Source: Cohnella abietis
GTDB lineage: Bacteria; Bacillota; Bacilli; Paenibacillales; Paenibacillaceae
NCBI RefSeq assembly: GCF_004295585.1
Contig: NZ_AP019400.1
Location: 3,570,001-3,634,000 of the forward strand
Length of the DNA stretch: 64,000 bases
Reading direction: 5' to 3'
In this document: piece after piece, positions 53,354 through 61,075 of the stretch
Layout: the number at the start of each line of letters is the position of its first letter
How positions within the stretch are numbered: position 1 is the first letter of the stretch
Position numbers and translations under genes: made by a program
Notes under the pieces: generated by a model
The model's database searches: none
Told to the model about the DNA's origin: nothing
What the model saw: the letters and a program-made list of their open reading frames with translations, nothing else

Positions 53354-53757
53354 TTGTCGTGGAAAGGTACAGTAAACAAAATTATATTGATTTGTGCAAT
53401 AGGGGTAACCAATTTTACAGTAATGGATTGTGCTGAAGCTTACAACGAAGAGTCACCAACTAAGTATAATGCAGATGTTCAAAGTAAGTGCTTGGAAGAG
53501 ATCCTTATTTTCGAACTTCGTCCTAAGATCGTGAGCGTACTTAGTAAGAAGGTATAATAATAACTTTGCCATCGCCAGCACTCATATATTGCCGATCAGA
53601 AGATCGGATTCGTATCCCCAACAAGAGTTCATACTTGAAGGAAGAGTTACAACACAAGATCATACTTCGTCGGACATAGTTTCAAATTACTTTCAAAGTT
53701 AATGCAGGCAGATACACAGTGAGTGATTTTCATGTTATCCGTAAAGAAAAAGAATAA
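53354..53757 (+). pseudogene. Small secreted protein gene broken by two frameshifts
   Basis: TTG at 53354 with GGAGG upstream opens a 67-residue frame (MSWKGTVNKIILICAIG, later CLEEILIFELRPKIVSVLSKK) that stops at 53557. Removing one G just before TATAATAATAAC restores YNNNFAIASTHILP and, further on, FILEGRVTTQDH. A second single-base correction near CAAAGTTAATG restores VNAGRYTVSDFHVIRKEKE with a stop at 53755-53757. The restored protein would be about 134 residues with a signal peptide. Its first half resembles the DUF3888-like neighbour. Decay or sequencing error would both explain this. Confidence 0.6.
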
Positions 53758-53802
53758 GAGCCAAAGTAGTCAAAATTGTATCTAATAGTTTTAACAACTT
53801 GA

Positions 53803-53845
53803 AAGAGCTTTACTACACACGAACTGTAGTAAGGCTCTTATTATT
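53803..53845. terminator. Terminator hairpin
   Basis: AAGAGCTTTACTACA pairs with TGTAGTAAGGCTCTT, followed by ATTATTTT. It lies between the pseudogene and the convergent YcaQ-like gene. Confidence 0.75.
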
Positions 53846-53895
53846 TTAATTCAAAAGAAAACAACTTTATTTTCTCTATACAAATACAGGAAATA

Positions 53896-55089
53896 TCAGT
53901 TCATAGACTCTGCCGAAATCGTATCACACCCGTTGAATAACGCAAACTTTTGGAAACAACTGTTCAAGGCTGTTCGCAATTGCGTTGTTTGCTTCACACC
54001 GTTCTCGAACCAGATGTTTTTAACAACGAGTGTTCCAGTTTTTCGCTCCACGATTATCTCGGCTCGTCCAATGAAGCTCTCTCCATATAATAGAGGCAGC
54101 ACATAATAGCCGAATTTTCGTTTGATTGCAGGCGTGTAAATCTCCCAGGTGTAATCGAAGCCAAACAATTCGTTGATAAGTTTTCTGTCCCATATGAAAT
54201 TATCTAGAGGGGCAATAAGCTCGCAACGCAATTTCGGCTCCTGATTTTGCAGAACGGCTTCAATAAGCAGTAAATCCTCCGCGAGGCAGTACAGCATATC
54301 CTTCATTTGTTCCACGGCAACAGCAACAATGCGAGCTTCGTGTAATAGCTGGCGAAAAACCTCGTTGCGCTGTGCTGCTTTCAACCCCCATATATTCAGC
54401 CATGCATCTGACGCACGATTCCATAAGAGACCAACAGAGCCGATTCGACGCAGTACCCGCCACTTATGATGCTCAAGCTCATCCTCCAGCGGCTCTGATG
54501 CATTCAGCAGATTTGGCTGTATGTACTTCTTGGCTATATCGTAATATTTACGCGTTCCTTTTTTATGATGGATAATCAACTCACCCGTCGAATACATCTG
54601 TTCCAGCACCGATCGAGATGAATTGTTTCCACCGCTCCAGTGGATGGCCGATTGCCAAGAGAAATCTCCATCTAATTTTAAGTCATCCGAATTTAGTGCA
54701 CCGTGACTTTGGATATGAGCTCGTACTTGCGCTGTCAATGCTTCCATTTCGGGATAGCGTTCGGCATGTTGTCTGGCGGCTTGCCTGTATCGCTCAAAAT
54801 ACGGCCAGTCCTCGACAGAGATAATGGCCAGGTTCTTGTCGGGATAATCGACAAGGCTTCTATCCTCATACAGCAACTCGGCGAGCATTCCCTTGGTAAA
54901 TCCCTTGATTCGCGATTGTAGCACCAATTCGGCGTTTTTTCCGCAAACATCGATGGGATCGTATTGAATACAACCGACCTGTCGCACAAAATCCAATACT
55001 CCCTGCTTTCCGGTAAATTGATATTCGCCCAACAGCCCGTGCTTCAATAACAGAAATTGCCGTGCCTGGCGGTTTGTTAATTGAATCAT
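53896..55089 (-). CDS. YcaQ-like winged-helix DNA glycosylase family protein
   Basis: A 397-residue protein of the HTH_42/YcaQ family, whose characterised members unhook DNA interstrand crosslinks as glycosylases. Recognisable are the start LTNRQARQFLLLKHGL, GCIQYDPIDVCGKNAELVLQSRI with the catalytic-region QYD, and the late APLDNFIWDRKLINELFGFDYTWEIYTPA region of the family. ATG 55089 has AGAGGTAGG upstream; the 52-codon longer frame is unlikely. It is inside the segment bounded by dif-like repeats. Activity is not proven for all family members. Confidence 0.87.
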   Translation of the reverse strand: MIQLTNRQARQFLLLKHGLLGEYQFTGKQGVLDFVRQVGCIQYDPIDVCGKNAELVLQSRIKGFTKGMLAELLYEDRSLVDYPDKNLAIISVEDWPYFERYRQAARQHAERYPEMEALTAQVRAHIQSHGALNSDDLKLDGDFSWQSAIHWSGGNNSSRSVLEQMYSTGELIIHHKKGTRKYYDIAKKYIQPNLLNASEPLEDELEHHKWRVLRRIGSVGLLWNRASDAWLNIWGLKAAQRNEVFRQLLHEARIVAVAVEQMKDMLYCLAEDLLLIEAVLQNQEPKLRCELIAPLDNFIWDRKLINELFGFDYTWEIYTPAIKRKFGYYVLPLLYGESFIGRAEIIVERKTGTLVVKNIWFENGVKQTTQLRTALNSCFQKFALFNGCDTISAESMN

Positions 55090-55290
55090 GTTTGCACCTA
55101 CCTCTAGTTTAGTACAGTGGAGGATGGAGGGGAAAATAAAAACGAAGGCGTGAAGGGGAATTTGTTCACTTACTCGCTGAGGGTGTTTCTTGTACTTTTT
55201 ATTGGCAGGCTGAGTCCAATGCAATACCGAACTCAACCCAACCAATCAGCCGCATATTAAAAACTCTAACTTTAAGGAGTCACTACCAAC

Positions 55291-55461
55291 ATGTCTCTTT
55301 TATCATACAAAATATTTGCTCAAAAGAAAAGAAAAAACAAACATATGTTCTTGTTGAAAAATGCGTACAAAAAAACATCTGTATCCGCTAAACTAGAGAA
55401 TACCATCAAACCTATTCCGGCCATGAAAGCAGAAAATCTGTGGAAGTATACTCAAAGCTAG
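55291..55461 (+). CDS. Possible 56-residue basic protein
   Basis: An ATG 11 bp after AAGGAG opens a 56-residue, Lys-rich frame ([18 protein letters not shown], ending ENLWKYTQS). It overlaps the recombinase remnant in another frame. It could be real, or part of the decayed element; I recognise no family. Confidence 0.25.
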   Translation: MSLLSYKIFAQKKRKNKHMFLLKNAYKKTSVSAKLENTIKPIPAMKAENLWKYTQS

Positions 55462-55517
55462 CAATTACCGATGCTCAAAATGAATATAACGAGGTTATTA
55501 GTAAATCCCCAATTTAA
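55392..55517 (+). pseudogene. C-terminal remnant of a tyrosine recombinase
   Basis: A 41-codon open stretch ending at TAA 55515-55517 reads [20 protein letters not shown], then [21 protein letters not shown]. The spacing GH(8 residues)Y matches box II of tyrosine recombinases (compare LGHASPETTQIY in the intact gene at 57558), with His and the nucleophilic Tyr in place. Upstream, the frame is closed by a stop, and no N-terminal or Arg-box part is recognisable. It ends 70 bp before the dif-like repeat at 55588. Confidence 0.6.
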
Positions 55518-55587
55518 TTCATACGTTTGCGGGTGATGTCAGCTACGCTGGTATTACCCCGAATAGGGGATATTGTTATATTCATCT

Positions 55588-55699
55588 TGTTAACATAATT
55601 TATGTTATGTATCTTTATTGGTTAAAAAATTTAAAATCGGTAAAATCGCAATCACAAAAACGAAAGAACCACAACAGCATAATTGCGGTTCTTTCGTTT
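55588..55699. repeat. dif-like palindromic repeat, right copy, with hairpin
   Basis: The core 55588-55615 is TGTTAACATAA, centre TTTATG, TTATGTATCTT. A 34-base block at 55634-55667 matches the left copy at 33 positions. It then forms a perfect 13-bp hairpin AAACGAAAGAACC/GGTTCTTTCGTTT (55657-55699), which can also terminate the minus-strand dehydrogenase gene ending at 55721. Confidence 0.75.
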
Positions 55700-55720
55700 G
55701 AAAAGGGAGAAGTTAATTGA

Positions 55721-56740
55721 TTAAGTCAGATCGATAATAACTTTAATAGCTTCTTTCGCTTGTGTTGCGACCTTAAAAGCTTCATCGATTTGATCAAGCT
55801 TAAATACATGGGTTACGATTTCATCGATGTTTGTTTTTTGTTCTGTTAGATGCGAGATCACTTGCGTAATATTTTCATGCGTGTAACCGCAAGAGCCTTC
55901 CATTCTAAATTCGTTCATCATGATCATCGCTGGGTGAATAGCTACTTCTTGTTTGTATGTGGCAATAATAGAGAGTCTGGACTTCGGTTTGGCCATTGCG
56001 ATCACACCTTTTAACAGAGCAGGAGCGCCAGCGGCATCGACGTATAAGTCTACATCGGGAACTTGCATACCTAATAGGTTTGTCTGCGAGCCAAATCTGT
56101 TGATTAAACCTTGTGCTAAGTCTTCGTTCTTGGAATTAAGTGTCAATGCTCCGAGTGAAGCTGCTTTCTCCAGGCGCCAGTCGTCTATGTCGACTATACA
56201 AACTTGCTTGATGCCTTCGGCAATTAAACTAGCAGCCGCAGACATTCCGATGGTCCCACCACCTAGCACGACCACTTTTTCACCTACTTGAGGCTGCAAA
56301 TGAAAGGCACCATGTGTACCTACACTTAGAGGTTCAACTAACACCGCTGCTTCAGCAGGGATGCTGGGAGCGATTTCATAGATGTTGTAATTTAGTTTAG
56401 CATCTTCAACCAACACATATTCAGAGAAGCCCGATGCTGCATTCGCCTTAGCTAAACCTGATCGTTTGGCTGTACAAGGGTTAACGAACACGCGCATCCA
56501 GAGTGTTATTTCGGGAGAGACGTCGGGGCCAATTTCTACGACTTCCCCAACCATTTCATGCCCGATTTCATCACCGCTTGCTACGTTAAAGAGTTCACCG
56601 CCGAAGTTATAAATACCAATATCCGTTCCGCAAATACCTGCTCGGAGATTTTTAACCAGCACATCAGCTCTTCCAACGACCGGTAGGGGTCTTTCTTCTA
56701 CACGAATATCTTCTTTTCCATAATAAATTGTAGATTTCAT
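55721..56740 (-). CDS. Zinc-type medium-chain dehydrogenase/reductase
   Basis: A 339-residue MDR-superfamily alcohol/polyol dehydrogenase. Catalytic zinc ligands are visible as GICGTD (Cys), GDEIGHEMVGEV (His) and LVEPLSVG (Glu), and the NAD(P) motif is VVLGGGTIGMSAA. The usual four-Cys structural zinc lobe is missing: that region reads NPCTAKRSGLAKANAASGF with a single Cys. AAGGAG stands 7 bp before ATG 56740. It is divergent from a TetR gene that probably controls it. The substrate is unknown. Confidence 0.88.
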   Translation of the reverse strand: MKSTIYYGKEDIRVEERPLPVVGRADVLVKNLRAGICGTDIGIYNFGGELFNVASGDEIGHEMVGEVVEIGPDVSPEITLWMRVFVNPCTAKRSGLAKANAASGFSEYVLVEDAKLNYNIYEIAPSIPAEAAVLVEPLSVGTHGAFHLQPQVGEKVVVLGGGTIGMSAAASLIAEGIKQVCIVDIDDWRLEKAASLGALTLNSKNEDLAQGLINRFGSQTNLLGMQVPDVDLYVDAAGAPALLKGVIAMAKPKSRLSIIATYKQEVAIHPAMIMMNEFRMEGSCGYTHENITQVISHLTEQKTNIDEIVTHVFKLDQIDEAFKVATQAKEAIKVIIDLT

Positions 56741-56812
56741 TCTTAATCTCCTTCTTTCTCGGTGGATTTTAAACAACATGGTGTCTATAATAATTGTAGA
56801 ATTGTGCAGTCA

Positions 56813-56843
56813 ACATTTCAAACATCAATGTTCGTTGAAATGT
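56813..56843. promoter_or_regulatory. Inverted repeat, candidate TetR operator
   Basis: ACATTTCAA (56813-56821) and TTGAAATGT (56835-56843) are a perfect 9-bp inverted repeat; inside lies a second palindrome AACAT-CA-ATGTT. It sits between the divergent dehydrogenase and TetR genes. Confidence 0.6.
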
Positions 56844-56902
56844 CTACTACTAGATCATTGAGCCGATAATGTCTATAAAGATGAGGGTGAAAATAAAAAA
56901 AG

Positions 56903-57448
56903 ATGGATCCTCGAGTAATACGAACAAGGAAAATGCTTATCGACGCGCTAATCGAGCTAGTGATCGAGAAGGGGTACGAGCCTGTTACTGTGCGTGATAT
57001 CGTGGTGAGGGCGCACATAAACCGGTCGACCTTTTATTTACATTTTCAAGATAAAAAAGATATCTTAGACGAGATGACGAATGAGGTACTAACCGATTTG
57101 AAGCAATCGATGGCCAATCCGCCTGCGTTTAATTTAACCGATGCGATGAAAGATTTTCGAGTCTTGAACAAGCCTATCGAATCTGCGGTGAAGCTTTTTT
57201 CACACGTCCAGAATTATTCAGCCTTATATGCCAAAATGCTTCCGGAAGTCCATTTCCGTGATCAAGTTCTTCGTACAATAAAAAATCAACTCCCCAGCAC
57301 GCCTACTGAGGAGATCGTTATCGATTTTGTAACCAATGGAATCGTTGGTATTATGCTGTATTGGCTAAACAATGGAATGAAGGAAAGCGTGGAGGAGATC
57401 AGTTTGGAGCAAACAAAGCTGGCTTTAGCTATTGAATCCTTCAAATAA
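56903..57448 (+). CDS. TetR-family regulator
   Basis: A 181-residue regulator with an N-terminal TetR HTH (RTRKMLIDALIELVIEKGYEPVTVRDIVVRAHI, followed by NRSTFYLHFQDKKDILDEM) and a helical C-terminal half of the DhaS/TetR_C type. GAGGGTGA lies about 13 bp before the ATG. It is divergent from the MDR dehydrogenase gene and shares with it the palindrome at 56813-56843, so it most likely represses that gene in the absence of its ligand. Confidence 0.9.
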   Translation: MDPRVIRTRKMLIDALIELVIEKGYEPVTVRDIVVRAHINRSTFYLHFQDKKDILDEMTNEVLTDLKQSMANPPAFNLTDAMKDFRVLNKPIESAVKLFSHVQNYSALYAKMLPEVHFRDQVLRTIKNQLPSTPTEEIVIDFVTNGIVGIMLYWLNNGMKESVEEISLEQTKLALAIESFK

Positions 57449-57451
57449 AAA

Positions 57452-57500
57452 AACGCAAAAGAGGTTAACCCGTAACAACCGGGTAACCTCTTTTTGCGTT
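57452..57500. terminator. Bidirectional terminator
   Basis: AACGCAAAAGAGGTTA-CCCG pairs with CGGG-TAACCTCTTTTTGCGTT, a very long stem, between the convergent TetR and recombinase genes. Confidence 0.92.
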
Positions 57501-57557
57501 CCAATCAATTCAATTAATATCATTAAATACCCTCAAAACCCTAAAATCATTCAGGAA

Positions 57558-58643
57558 TTAGCTATCTTCTTTCCTGCGGTCAATCGCTTCTGCCATTGTT
57601 TTGTCGGTGAGATGAGCATAAATTTGTGTTGTTTCTGGTGAGGCATGTCCCAGCTGCTCCTGGGTTTTGTATAGATCATTACTGAGATAGTAGTCCGTGG
57701 CAAACGAATGTCGCAGCTTATGTACAGAAAGATAAGGCTTGCCGAATCGCTTGGCGTATTTCATGACCATTTCTTGTATCGCACGCTTGGTCATTCTCGA
57801 GCCTTCTTTTTTACCATTTGCGATGGCTAAGAATAAGGCTTTCTCTTTCTTCGGGGCTTTATAGTGAGTATCCCGCTGTGCTAAGTACTGCTCTAGATCA
57901 GGAACGGCATCCTGTCGGAAATAAACGGGAGTCTTGAAAGTATCATCATTCTTACCCTTGCGAAACACATAAAGAAGCCGCTTTTTGAAATCTGTATCGT
58001 CGATGTTGAGATTAACAAGCTCAGATACCCGTAAGCCTGAGTTAAGAATCAAGCTAACAATGCAGCTATCGCGAATTTTGTTCAACTCATGTGAATAAAT
58101 CGCTTGCTTGTTAGCTGCTACATCGTGGGCATAATCTTGTTTAATGTAGTTAATAAACTCGATAATTTCCTGCTCCTGAAGCAGCTTTCCTTCCAGCTTG
58201 GCTGCGGTATCCTTAGGCTTCTGCGTTCGTTTGACAGATACCTTGGCCATTACATTCCGCTTTAGAAGAGGGTAGAAGTTCTCATCCTCAGCAATCTGGC
58301 TCAAATAATGGAACAACGAACGCAGAGAAGAAAGCTTGCGTGATATCGTCGTACGAGTATTGGCATTGTCCCGCTTCGTGGCCAGAAACATGCGAAAATT
58401 ATCAACACTATCCATATGTAGCCGCTCTAAATCCTCTAGAGGGACATTACTCATTGTATCCGCAGTCGTGAGGCCCTCAGCCATTAACCACGATAAGAAA
58501 GCCTCATAATCTCTTATGTATTCCAATAAAGAGGAGGGAGAGAGATCAGGCAGCTTGTAGTTCATGAATTTCTCGATATACCAGGGCATTCTTGGAATGC
58601 GCTTGTCCAGCTCTTCTCGATCTTTCCTCTTCTGCAGGTTCAT
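57558..58643 (-). CDS. xerS: Tyrosine recombinase, XerS-like
   Basis: A 361-residue site-specific recombinase. The N-terminal core-binding domain begins with RIPRMPWYIEKFMNYK and contains YEAFLSWLMAEGLTTADTMSNVPL, typical of XerS, the single-chain chromosome-dimer resolvase of streptococci and relatives. The catalytic domain has NSGLRVSELVNL (Arg I), VHKLRHSFATD (His-x-x-Arg) and LGHASPETTQIYAHL (His and nucleophilic Tyr). ATG 58643 has GAGGGG upstream. Streptococcal xerS lies beside its dif site; here a dif-like palindrome is 219 bp upstream. Family membership is firm; a dimer-resolution role is inference. Confidence 0.88.
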   Translation of the reverse strand: MNLQKRKDREELDKRIPRMPWYIEKFMNYKLPDLSPSSLLEYIRDYEAFLSWLMAEGLTTADTMSNVPLEDLERLHMDSVDNFRMFLATKRDNANTRTTISRKLSSLRSLFHYLSQIAEDENFYPLLKRNVMAKVSVKRTQKPKDTAAKLEGKLLQEQEIIEFINYIKQDYAHDVAANKQAIYSHELNKIRDSCIVSLILNSGLRVSELVNLNIDDTDFKKRLLYVFRKGKNDDTFKTPVYFRQDAVPDLEQYLAQRDTHYKAPKKEKALFLAIANGKKEGSRMTKRAIQEMVMKYAKRFGKPYLSVHKLRHSFATDYYLSNDLYKTQEQLGHASPETTQIYAHLTDKTMAEAIDRRKEDS

Positions 58644-58861
58644 GGGAAACCCCTCAATAATCATATAGTCTATCTTCCAAGTATACCAAATTTCAGTTAA
58701 TGAATCTCGTAGAGAGGGGAGAGGGTGCTAGGAACAAAGTTCAGGTATAATATTTCGTTTGGGCTGGACATTTTGTTACAATGAAGCTAGGAATTTATCT
58801 ATAGACATTCATGAGTCTGACCGAGTCCTTTTAAACTGATTTAATGTATACACCCAAAACA

Positions 58862-58889
58862 ATTCTACATAAATATAATTATGTAAACA
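58862..58889. other. dif-like 28-bp palindrome upstream of nos
   Basis: ATTCTACATAA, centre ATATAA, TTATGTAAACA: an 11-6-11 dyad whose right arm differs at one position from the B. subtilis dif right arm as I recall it. It also contains TATAAT (58874-58879), a possible -10 for nos, so it may equally be a promoter operator. Confidence 0.5.
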
Positions 58890-58907
58890 AACAACAGGAG
58901 ACACAAA

Positions 58908-60014
58908 ATGATTAATATCGTTAACAACGGAAAGCTCGAAGAAGTAGAAGCTGAAGCACTCCATTTCCTCGAACTATTTTACAAAGAAACTGGACGATCC
59001 CCTGAGGCACTTAATGAGCGGATTTCTGAAGTCCTCACCGCTTTAAGGGAAACCGGGCAATACGAACAAACTTTAGAAGAGCTGACCTACGGAGCGAAAG
59101 TCGCTTGGCGAAATAACAGTCGGTGTATCGGAAGATTGTTCTGGGATTCGCTTGAAGTGTTCGATGAGAGGCAGGCTGACTCTGAAGAGGCTATAGTGGC
59201 CGCGCTACTACGTCATATTGCCCATGCATCCAATAATGGGCGTATTCGCCCGTTGATTACTGTGTTTGCACCTGAAACCAGTGAGATGAGCATACGAGTT
59301 TGGAACCATCAGCTTATTCGCTACGCCGGTTATGAGACTACAGATGGCATCATCGGAGATCCTTCCTCTATCGATTTTACTGCACAGTGTATGCGTCTGG
59401 GTTGGAAGGGTCGCGGAACAAGATTCGATGTGCTCCCTCTAGTTGTTCAGATAAATGGCCGGGAGCCTAAGCTATTTACAATTCCATCAGAATTAATTAA
59501 TGAGATTAACATTACTCATGGAAGCATTGAAGGCTTTGGTGATTTAGGTTTAAAATGGTACTCGGTACCGATATTATCAGATATGATATTGGATATAGGC
59601 GGAATTCGCTACACGGCTGCACCGTTTAATGGCTGGTACATGGGAACGGAAATCGGCTCGCGAAACTTAGCAGATACTGATCGCTATAATGCTCTGCCAG
59701 CTATCGCAGATCTTCTAGGCTTGGACCGAACGACGAATACGTCCTTATGGAAGGACCGGGCCTTGCTTGAACTAAACACGGCCGTCATTCACTCCTTCAA
59801 GCTTGCTGGAGTAAGCATTGTTGATCATCATACTGCGGCAGACCAGTTTATGCGTTTCATGAAGCGTGAGCAGGATAACGACAGAACAGTTAATGCACGT
59901 TGGTCATGGTTAATACCACCGATGTCTCCTGCAGCTACTCCCATATGGAATCACAGCACCTTCGAGGAACAGACGGTTAGACCCGATTTTGTCGCCCAGC
60001 CGCGTCCTTATTAA
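58908..60014 (+). CDS. nos: Bacterial nitric oxide synthase oxygenase
   Basis: A 368-residue NOS oxygenase domain without the reductase half, as in Bacillus and Deinococcus; it makes NO and citrulline from L-arginine using borrowed electrons. The heme thiolate Cys is C73 in WRNNSRCIGRLFW, and the arginine-binding Glu is E248 in FNGWYMGTEIGSRN. The pterin region near RWSWLIPPMSPA is present. CAGGAG precedes the ATG. In Firmicutes NO gives protection against oxidative stress and some antibiotics. It is the first of five same-strand genes. Confidence 0.96.
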   Translation: MINIVNNGKLEEVEAEALHFLELFYKETGRSPEALNERISEVLTALRETGQYEQTLEELTYGAKVAWRNNSRCIGRLFWDSLEVFDERQADSEEAIVAALLRHIAHASNNGRIRPLITVFAPETSEMSIRVWNHQLIRYAGYETTDGIIGDPSSIDFTAQCMRLGWKGRGTRFDVLPLVVQINGREPKLFTIPSELINEINITHGSIEGFGDLGLKWYSVPILSDMILDIGGIRYTAAPFNGWYMGTEIGSRNLADTDRYNALPAIADLLGLDRTTNTSLWKDRALLELNTAVIHSFKLAGVSIVDHHTAADQFMRFMKREQDNDRTVNARWSWLIPPMSPAATPIWNHSTFEEQTVRPDFVAQPRPY

Positions 60015-60036
60015 GGATTAAACAGGAGGTTATGGT

Positions 60037-60342
60037 ATGGCCATCGTTCAAGTGACAATTGTTCCCCTTGGAACAGGTACTCCTAGTGTAAGTAAATATG
60101 TAGCTGAAGTTCATCAGGTTCTTATGCAATCTGCGGAGAACATTAAATATCAGCTTACACCGATGAGCACGATCATTGAAGGAGAATTGCATGATTTGCT
60201 TGAAGTCATTAAGAGAATGCATGAGGTTCCCTTCGAGAATGGGGCTCTGAGAGTGTCCACTTCAATTACCATTGATGATCGACGCGATAAGCAAGGCACT
60301 ATGGAGCAAAAGCTCCAATCGGTAGAAGAGAAGTTGAAATAA
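60037..60342 (+). CDS. MTH1187/YkoF-like thiamine-binding protein
   Basis: A 101-residue protein of the MTH1187 (DUF77, YqgV-like) family: VTIVPLGTGTPSVSKYVAEV, YQLTPMSTIIEGELHDLLEVIKRMHE and the late VSTSITIDDRRDK. Members bind thiamine or its precursors, and form ferredoxin-like homotetramers. It starts 22 bp after nos with AGGAGG at perfect spacing, so it is co-expressed with it. Why a thiamine-binding protein is joined to NOS is not known. Confidence 0.88.
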   Translation: MAIVQVTIVPLGTGTPSVSKYVAEVHQVLMQSAENIKYQLTPMSTIIEGELHDLLEVIKRMHEVPFENGALRVSTSITIDDRRDKQGTMEQKLQSVEEKLK

Positions 60343-60370
60343 GCGCTATAAGCCGGGAAGGAGTAACATA

Positions 60371-61075
60371 TTGCAGCGCATTATGATTTGTGAGGATGAT
60401 CCAAAGCTATCGGCAATACTCAAGACAAACATTGAAAAGTCCGGCTATGATACAGGTGTGGTGCTTGATTTTGACCGTGTGCTGGAGTTTTTCCAGTCCT
60501 ATGATCCTCATCTCGTACTAATGGATGTTAATCTGCCTAAATTCGACGGGTTTTACTGGTGTAGACAAATACGTGCGGTGTCCAAGTGTCAGATTCTATT
60601 CATATCCGCACGTTCTGGTGAAATGGATCAAGTGATGGCACTGGAATATGGCGCAGATGATTATATAACTAAACCCTTTCATCTCGAAGTCGTGATGGCC
60701 AAGATTCGGAGCCAGATCAGACGCGGATACGGTGAATACGCTCAGCCTACGGATGAACGGATTGTGAAGCTTGCTGGATTGGTCGTATATCCGGAAAGGC
60801 TAGAGCTTGAATTGAATGGCAGCCGCACGTTGCTAACGAAGAAAGAAGCCGTTTTATTGGAAACACTTATTCAGCAATTTCCTAGAGTCGTCAGTCGTGA
60901 GACTTTACTTGATAAGCTATGGGATGATCAAGCATTCGTTGACGAGAACACCTTGAACGTGAATATAACCCGATTGCGTAAGAAGCTACAAGAAATAGGC
61001 ATAGAAAATGCAGTCGAAACCGCGCGAGGTGCGGGGTACAAACTTCAGATCGTCTGGGACAGTAGGGACTTATAG
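60371..61075 (+). CDS. BceR-type response regulator
   Basis: A 234-residue OmpR-family regulator: CEDD, phospho-Asp D52 in LVLMDVNLPKFDG, Lys in YITKPFH, and a C-terminal winged helix with VDENTLNVNITRLRKKL and TARGAGYKLQ, all typical of the BceR/GraR branch. The start is TTG with AAGGAG upstream. The partner kinase gene begins at the next base after the stop. Such regulators switch on the adjoining transporter when cell-wall antibiotics are sensed. Confidence 0.92.
   Translation: MQRIMICEDDPKLSAILKTNIEKSGYDTGVVLDFDRVLEFFQSYDPHLVLMDVNLPKFDGFYWCRQIRAVSKCQILFISARSGEMDQVMALEYGADDYITKPFHLEVVMAKIRSQIRRGYGEYAQPTDERIVKLAGLVVYPERLELELNGSRTLLTKKEAVLLETLIQQFPRVVSRETLLDKLWDDQAFVDENTLNVNITRLRKKLQEIGIENAVETARGAGYKLQIVWDSRDL

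Larger units (their letters stand above)
55090..55587. other. 498-bp region with gene debris
   Basis: It contains a weak small ORF (55291-55461) and the C-terminal remnant of a tyrosine recombinase (55392-55517). Nothing else was recognised in 55090-55290, which should hold the promoter of the YcaQ-like gene, or in 55518-55587. Confidence 0.6.
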
